10,267 nucleotides of DNA from Podila epigama. Its lineage: Eukaryota > Mortierellomycota > Mortierellomycetes > Mortierellales > Mortierellaceae. The DNA lies in assembly GCA_015679605.1 (NCBI GenBank), contig JAAAVE010000439.1, positions 6,608-16,874 on the forward strand. Reading direction: 5' to 3'. The translations under genes were made by a program, and so were the position numbers. How positions within the stretch are numbered: position 1 is the stretch's first letter; the number at the start of each line of letters is the position of its first letter. The notes below the pieces were generated by a model, which ran no database searches, had not been told where the DNA came from, and saw only the letters and a program-made list of their open reading frames with translations. This document shows positions 7,291 through 10,267 of this stretch, piece after piece.

Positions 7291-9495
7291 TTACAAACTC
7301 ATGCTTCGCAGACGTACAGAGTCCGTCGCTCCCATACCCCATGCCTTGGGATCAATCTTGAACGCCAACGGATCCGACTCCTTCTTCTTTCCCCCAGGTG
7401 CATGGAATCCTCGGAATGTATAGCCGGCAAAGGCCAGTTTCTTGCGCATATCCAAAAGCCGCCTTCCTTCGTTCTTGTTGCCCAGCAATGGGTCCCGGAT
7501 AACGCGTTCCTCACCCTCAGGCGCTGCCATTGGGTTGTCATCCACCATTTCGTCAAAGTAACGCGTGTCCGCTGGGTCCTTGAGCGCAGGCCTGAAAGGT
7601 GGTTGTTGGTTACGTAGATTGTTCCAGTCAATGCCTTTAAACCATGGATGGCTCTTAATCTCGGACGCATCTCCAAGGCCTTGACTATTCATCGCTTGGT
7701 TCAACATCTGCTGTTGCTGCTGCATCAGATGCGGTGAAACAGTCGACCATCGCTTTGTAGAATTGTGTGCGGCAGGTGGTGAGCGACCTAGACGGAACTC
7801 CTTTTCACAAATCAACTTTTCAATCAGATCTTGCACCTCACGCGACACTTTGGGCTTGCTAGGGAACCGCAGTGTCTGACGCCAGTTGATAATCTTGAGA
7901 CGCGTCGTATGGCGCGATTTTGAGATGAATGGAGGGTATCCATAAAGCATTTCGAACATGATCACCTGTAGTCCAATGATGATAATAAAAAAAAAGTTTC
8001 GTCTTTTAGTACGTCTGGTCTGTAAGGGGACATCTGTGAGAAAAAAAAAGACATACAAAAATGAGATACTTACACCAAGACTCCACCAGTCGCATCCACG
8101 ATCGTAACCAGTGCCACGAAGAACTTCAGGCGCCATGTAATTGTTTGTGCCTACGACCGAAAAGGCCATCTTCTTTCGGTTTCGGTCACGCCATGTCAGA
8201 ATGCTTTGGTTGGCTGGTGGTCGGCTCGAGGATTGAGAATAGGAATCGTCGTCCAAGTTGAATGCCAAGGCAGCCTTGGAATTACCGGGTTTCTTGCGAG
8301 GTTTCAGAGTATCCGTGTTCTCTAGATCGATACCAGTCTTTCGCAGTAGAGCGCGGCGCTGTGACTCGTAGTAGGCAGTATCATGGGCCCAATGAAAATC
8401 TGTGGCCAGACCAAAGTCAGAGAGTTTGATATGGCCCTCCTTGTTGAACAGAAAGTTGTCTGGCTGTGAACAATTGCATGGGTAACGTAATAAGTATGAG
8501 GGGTATTAGTAAAGATGTACAGAGCTAATTGACTGTTCCCCATTTTACGCTCTCTAGCATTATGATGGCCAATTACCTTGATATCACGATGAATATATCT
8601 ATATCGTGTAATACAAAAGAGAAAGAGAAGACAAGCAAACCGTTTAGTGCGCGGTGCTAACAAAAGAGGCAGACGCAACAGAAAAGTGAGAAAAAGAAAC
8701 GTACCCAAGCTTGTGAGCCTCTTCGATACAAAGGACCATCTCGGCAACATAAAACTTTGCAAAGTCTTCCTCAAAGATGTCCTTTTCAATCAATAGATTA
8801 AGCAAGTCTCCACCGGACATGTACTCCATGACGAGGTACAGATGATCAGCATCTTGGAATGAGTAGATGAGCTTGACGATCCACACAGCCGACTCGGATG
8901 CAGCCGTCATCAAGTCGCGCTCGGCGCGGACGTGACCCTCTTGACCCTTTTTGAGCATGTCAGCCTTGCGCATGACCTTCATAGCAAAATAGAGCCCCGT
9001 GTCCTTTTCCTGAACAAGCTTGACCACACCAAAAGCACCATGGCCAATGGTCTTGAGGATGAGGAATGAATTGACCGAAATCTTTTCGCGTAACAGACGC
9101 ATGTATTCTGTTTCATTGGCCATCCATTCTTGTCGCCTTTCAGCCTTCTCCTGCTCCGAGATCCCAAGGGACTCGAGCTGACGCTCCAATTGAAGTCGGC
9201 GACGAGAACGTCCAGAAGGATTCGTCAAGAGACGGTGGTAATAGCTTTCGAAAAAGATCTTTGTCGAGGACGATTGCTCGACCGTCGACAGTGAAGGGGT
9301 CAGCGACTGCTCGATCTCATCTGAATTGAACCCCGACCACCCAGGCATTTCTGGACCATCTTCATTCTCCGAGATGATGAACGTGGCATACGAAGCATCT
9401 TTCTGATGTGGGTTGTCCAGCTTGGCGCGGAAGACGGGACCCTTGAGTGTTTCTGGAGGAGTGGCGAAGGTACCCGTATCCTCGTTCTTTATCAT
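7291..9495 (-). CDS. NDR/LATS-family AGC serine/threonine kinase
   Basis: Four exons in transcript order, 9495-8705, 8598-8577, 8463-8074 and 7965-7291, give 625 aa. Residues about 78-140 match the basic, MOB-binding N-terminal region of NDR kinases (IFFESYYHRLL, then EKAERR and TEYMRLLREK). The kinase domain follows: GHGAFG loop (151-156), K173, E192, HRD with D269, DFG 287-289 and APE 382-384. The NDR activation-loop serine is S373 (AFSVVGTNNY), and the C-terminal hydrophobic motif is FAGYTFRGF with T584, the site where Ste20-type kinases phosphorylate NDRs. Between DFG and APE lies a long insert with basic patches (KPRKKP, DRNRKK), as in the autoinhibitory insert of NDRs. A Ser/Pro/Gln insert (462-500, with Q5) interrupts the C-lobe. 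Family roles are polarity, morphogenesis and septation with MOB coactivators. It does not look like typical Cbk1/Orb6 or Dbf2/Sid2; a third fungal subgroup (S. pombe Ppk35-like) is possible from memory. The ATG at 9495 is the first in frame after a TGA, but an upstream exon could be spliced on. Confidence 0.9.
8577..8598 (-). other. 22-nt micro-exon encoding the kinase catalytic loop
   Basis: Between introns 8704-8599 and 8576-8464 only 22 nt are retained. They complete a split Gly codon and encode YIHRDIK, the catalytic loop with the HRD aspartate. The frame closes exactly on both sides (phase 2 in, phase 0 out) and the next exon continues PDNFLFNKEGHIKLSDFG, as required. Without it the kinase would be frameshifted and dead. 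Confidence 0.85.
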
Positions 9496-9729
9496 ATCAA
9501 ACCTGAGCTGCGATACTTTTGACGGGACTCAAGGAATTGGTAGGCGGAAGCGTGGTTGATGTAGGTCAAGAGTGAGCTATGTTAGTCGAGAATGGTACTA
9601 TGATGCTCGACATGTAATGATCTCTTTTTCTTTTTCTTCTTTTTCTAAGTTATCTTTTTCGTCCTCTCTTTTCTTCTTCTCCTCCTTCTTAACCTTTGAT
9701 GAAAATCTCGTGCTTTTGCCTCGACTCAC
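9496..9729 (-). other. Purine-rich region between the CRIB-coding exon and the kinase start: intron or 3'UTR/5'UTR
   Basis: On the minus (sense) strand, 9690-9621 is almost pure purine (five exceptions in 70 nt), followed by C/T-rich sequence before the kinase ATG. A good donor, GTGAGT, begins at 9729. If the region is an intron, candidate branch sites include CTAAC near 9585 and candidate acceptors end at 9528 or 9516. If it is intergenic, the purine tract resembles the purine-rich 3' UTR of the dehydrogenase, and the C/T-rich part resembles the leaders of the other genes. Both readings fit the sequence. Confidence 0.5.
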
Positions 9730-9990
9730 CTGGCAACTTTCCAGCGCTAGGATTCCTGATCCATTCTTTGAAAATGTGCTCGGCCTCGGCCTCTGTCTCT
9801 GTATGAATGAGATGTTCGAAATTCTTGGGTTCCGAGATCATGTTCTTTGAGATACGGCGTTTTGTTGTCGACGTGAACGTGAATGTCTTGCCTGTAGTGG
9901 TTTAAAACATGGTTGGAAAAAATAGGACGACCAAAAGGTCAGCAAAAGATGTGCGATAATACATGGCATGACTCTCGCATCTGCTACCAT
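9689..9990 (-). CDS. CRIB-motif (Cdc42/Rac-binding) small protein, or 5' exons of the kinase gene
   Basis: The frame on 9891-9730 encodes TKRRISKNMISEPKNF followed by EHLIH, a near-perfect CRIB motif (I-S-x-P-x-x-F-x-H-x-x-H; the usual following Val-Gly is missing). A basic stretch stands directly before it, as in Cdc42 effectors. The exon starts at a clean acceptor (ctacag, AG 9893-9892). A 70-bp intron (9962-9893, with a CTGAC branch-like site) would join it to a first exon 9990-9963 reading MVADARVMP. Read through without splicing at 9729, the frame stops at 9691-9689 and gives 76 aa, similar in size and layout to animal CDC42SE proteins (79-84 aa). Alternatively, splicing from 9729 to 9528 or 9516 fuses it in frame to the kinase, giving 699 or 695 aa. 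The CRIB motif is read directly; the first exon and the 3' end are tentative. Confidence 0.5.
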
Positions 9991-10252
9991 CCCAGTCTTC
10001 TGCTCATAGTCTCATAGTCTTGCTCACAGGCGCGCCGTAGTAAGTCTGATCATTCAACCAATCACCCACCAATCACCAAACTTCCATGAATAGGGTTTAC
10101 AAAAAAAACGTGGGGAAATAGACATGCAGAAGTGCCAAAAAAATTCCCCGTTCCTTTTCACGCTCAAAAAAAAAAAGTTCACGTTCAAATTTCACACCAT
10201 TTGTGCATGAAGACAATTGGACAAGTTGTGAATTGAGAAGAAAAAAAAAAAA
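9991..10252. promoter_or_regulatory. Promoter-like region, possibly bidirectional
   Basis: No protein-coding frame is convincing here. The stretch carries two CCAAT elements, an 8-bp tandem duplication CTCATAGT (10003-10018), the palindrome GGCGCGCC (10029-10036), two imperfect copies of TTCACGYTCAAA (10157-10168 and 10178-10189), and A runs. It lies upstream of the leftward CRIB/kinase transcription and also upstream of a possible rightward ATG at 10253, so it could serve both directions. An alternative first exon of the CRIB gene in this stretch is not excluded. Confidence 0.4.
10058..10077 (+). promoter_or_regulatory. Tandem CCAATCACC boxes spaced one helical turn apart
   Basis: CCAATCACC occurs at 10058-10066 and again at 10069-10077, 11 bp apart start to start, which places both on the same face of the helix. 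CCAAT is the core bound by the fungal HAP/CBC complex and works in either orientation. Binding is inferred. Confidence 0.45.
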
Positions 10253-10267
10253 ATGGATGTCGTGTTC
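10253..10267 (+). CDS. Possible first codons of a rightward gene, truncated by the window edge
   Basis: An ATG at 10253 with A at -3 and G at +4 follows an A-rich leader and reads MDVVF to the last base. Five codons cannot identify a gene. It is listed because the start context is good and the upstream sequence looks like a promoter. It may equally be chance. Confidence 0.15.

Noticed and set aside
9572-9850. Plus-strand 92-codon open frame opposite the CRIB exon
   Set aside because: It is dominated by the polypyrimidine tract (Ser/Phe repeats) and lies antisense to the CRIB motif, which has clear consensus residues.
10029-10036. GGCGCGCC palindrome as a regulatory site
   Set aside because: It is a single 8-bp palindrome in otherwise ordinary sequence with no second copy or known factor; chance is sufficient.

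Overview
This is a fungal nuclear window. Every gene is split by short spliceosomal introns (GTAAGT/GTATGT-type donors, YAG acceptors). Coding frames favour C-ended codons, and non-coding stretches are full of A/T homopolymers, CT-rich leaders and microsatellites. The proteins are fungal in type. The intron-rich, AT-tract-rich style suggests an early-diverging fungus, possibly a Mortierella-like member of Mucoromycota; that placement is a guess from style. I see no mobile element, CRISPR array, tRNA or rRNA.

Layout. (1) 128-1454 (+), three exons: a zinc- and NADP(H)-dependent medium-chain alcohol dehydrogenase of the cinnamyl alcohol dehydrogenase/ADH6 type, 362 aa. (2) 2041-4525 (+), five exons: pyruvate kinase, 506 aa, with all catalytic and fructose-1,6-bisphosphate-site residues I checked; its first three introns are long and crowd the 5' end. 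(3) 4748-6940 (-), five exons: a GNAT-fold N-acetyltransferase, 539 aa, with a probable C-terminal sterol-carrier-like domain, convergent with pyruvate kinase. (4) 7291-9495 (-), four exons including a 22-nt micro-exon: an NDR/LATS-type AGC kinase, 625 aa from the chosen start. (5) About 9689-9990 (-): coding sequence for a Cdc42/Rac-binding CRIB motif, immediately upstream of the kinase and on the same strand. It is either a small separate CRIB protein or the 5' exons of the kinase gene. (6) 9991-10252: a promoter-like stretch with tandem CCAAT elements, and a possible start codon of a rightward gene at the extreme edge.

The dehydrogenase and pyruvate kinase are ordinary metabolic genes in tandem and need not be functionally linked. 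The acetyltransferase and kinase are tandem on the other strand. The point most worth checking is the CRIB exon: the splice phases allow it to be joined in frame to the NDR kinase, which would make an unusual GTPase-binding NDR kinase. An equally open reading is a 76-aa protein reminiscent of the small animal CDC42SE effectors. Exon boundaries were worked out by hand from reading frame, splice dinucleotides and family alignment from memory; no homology search was run.
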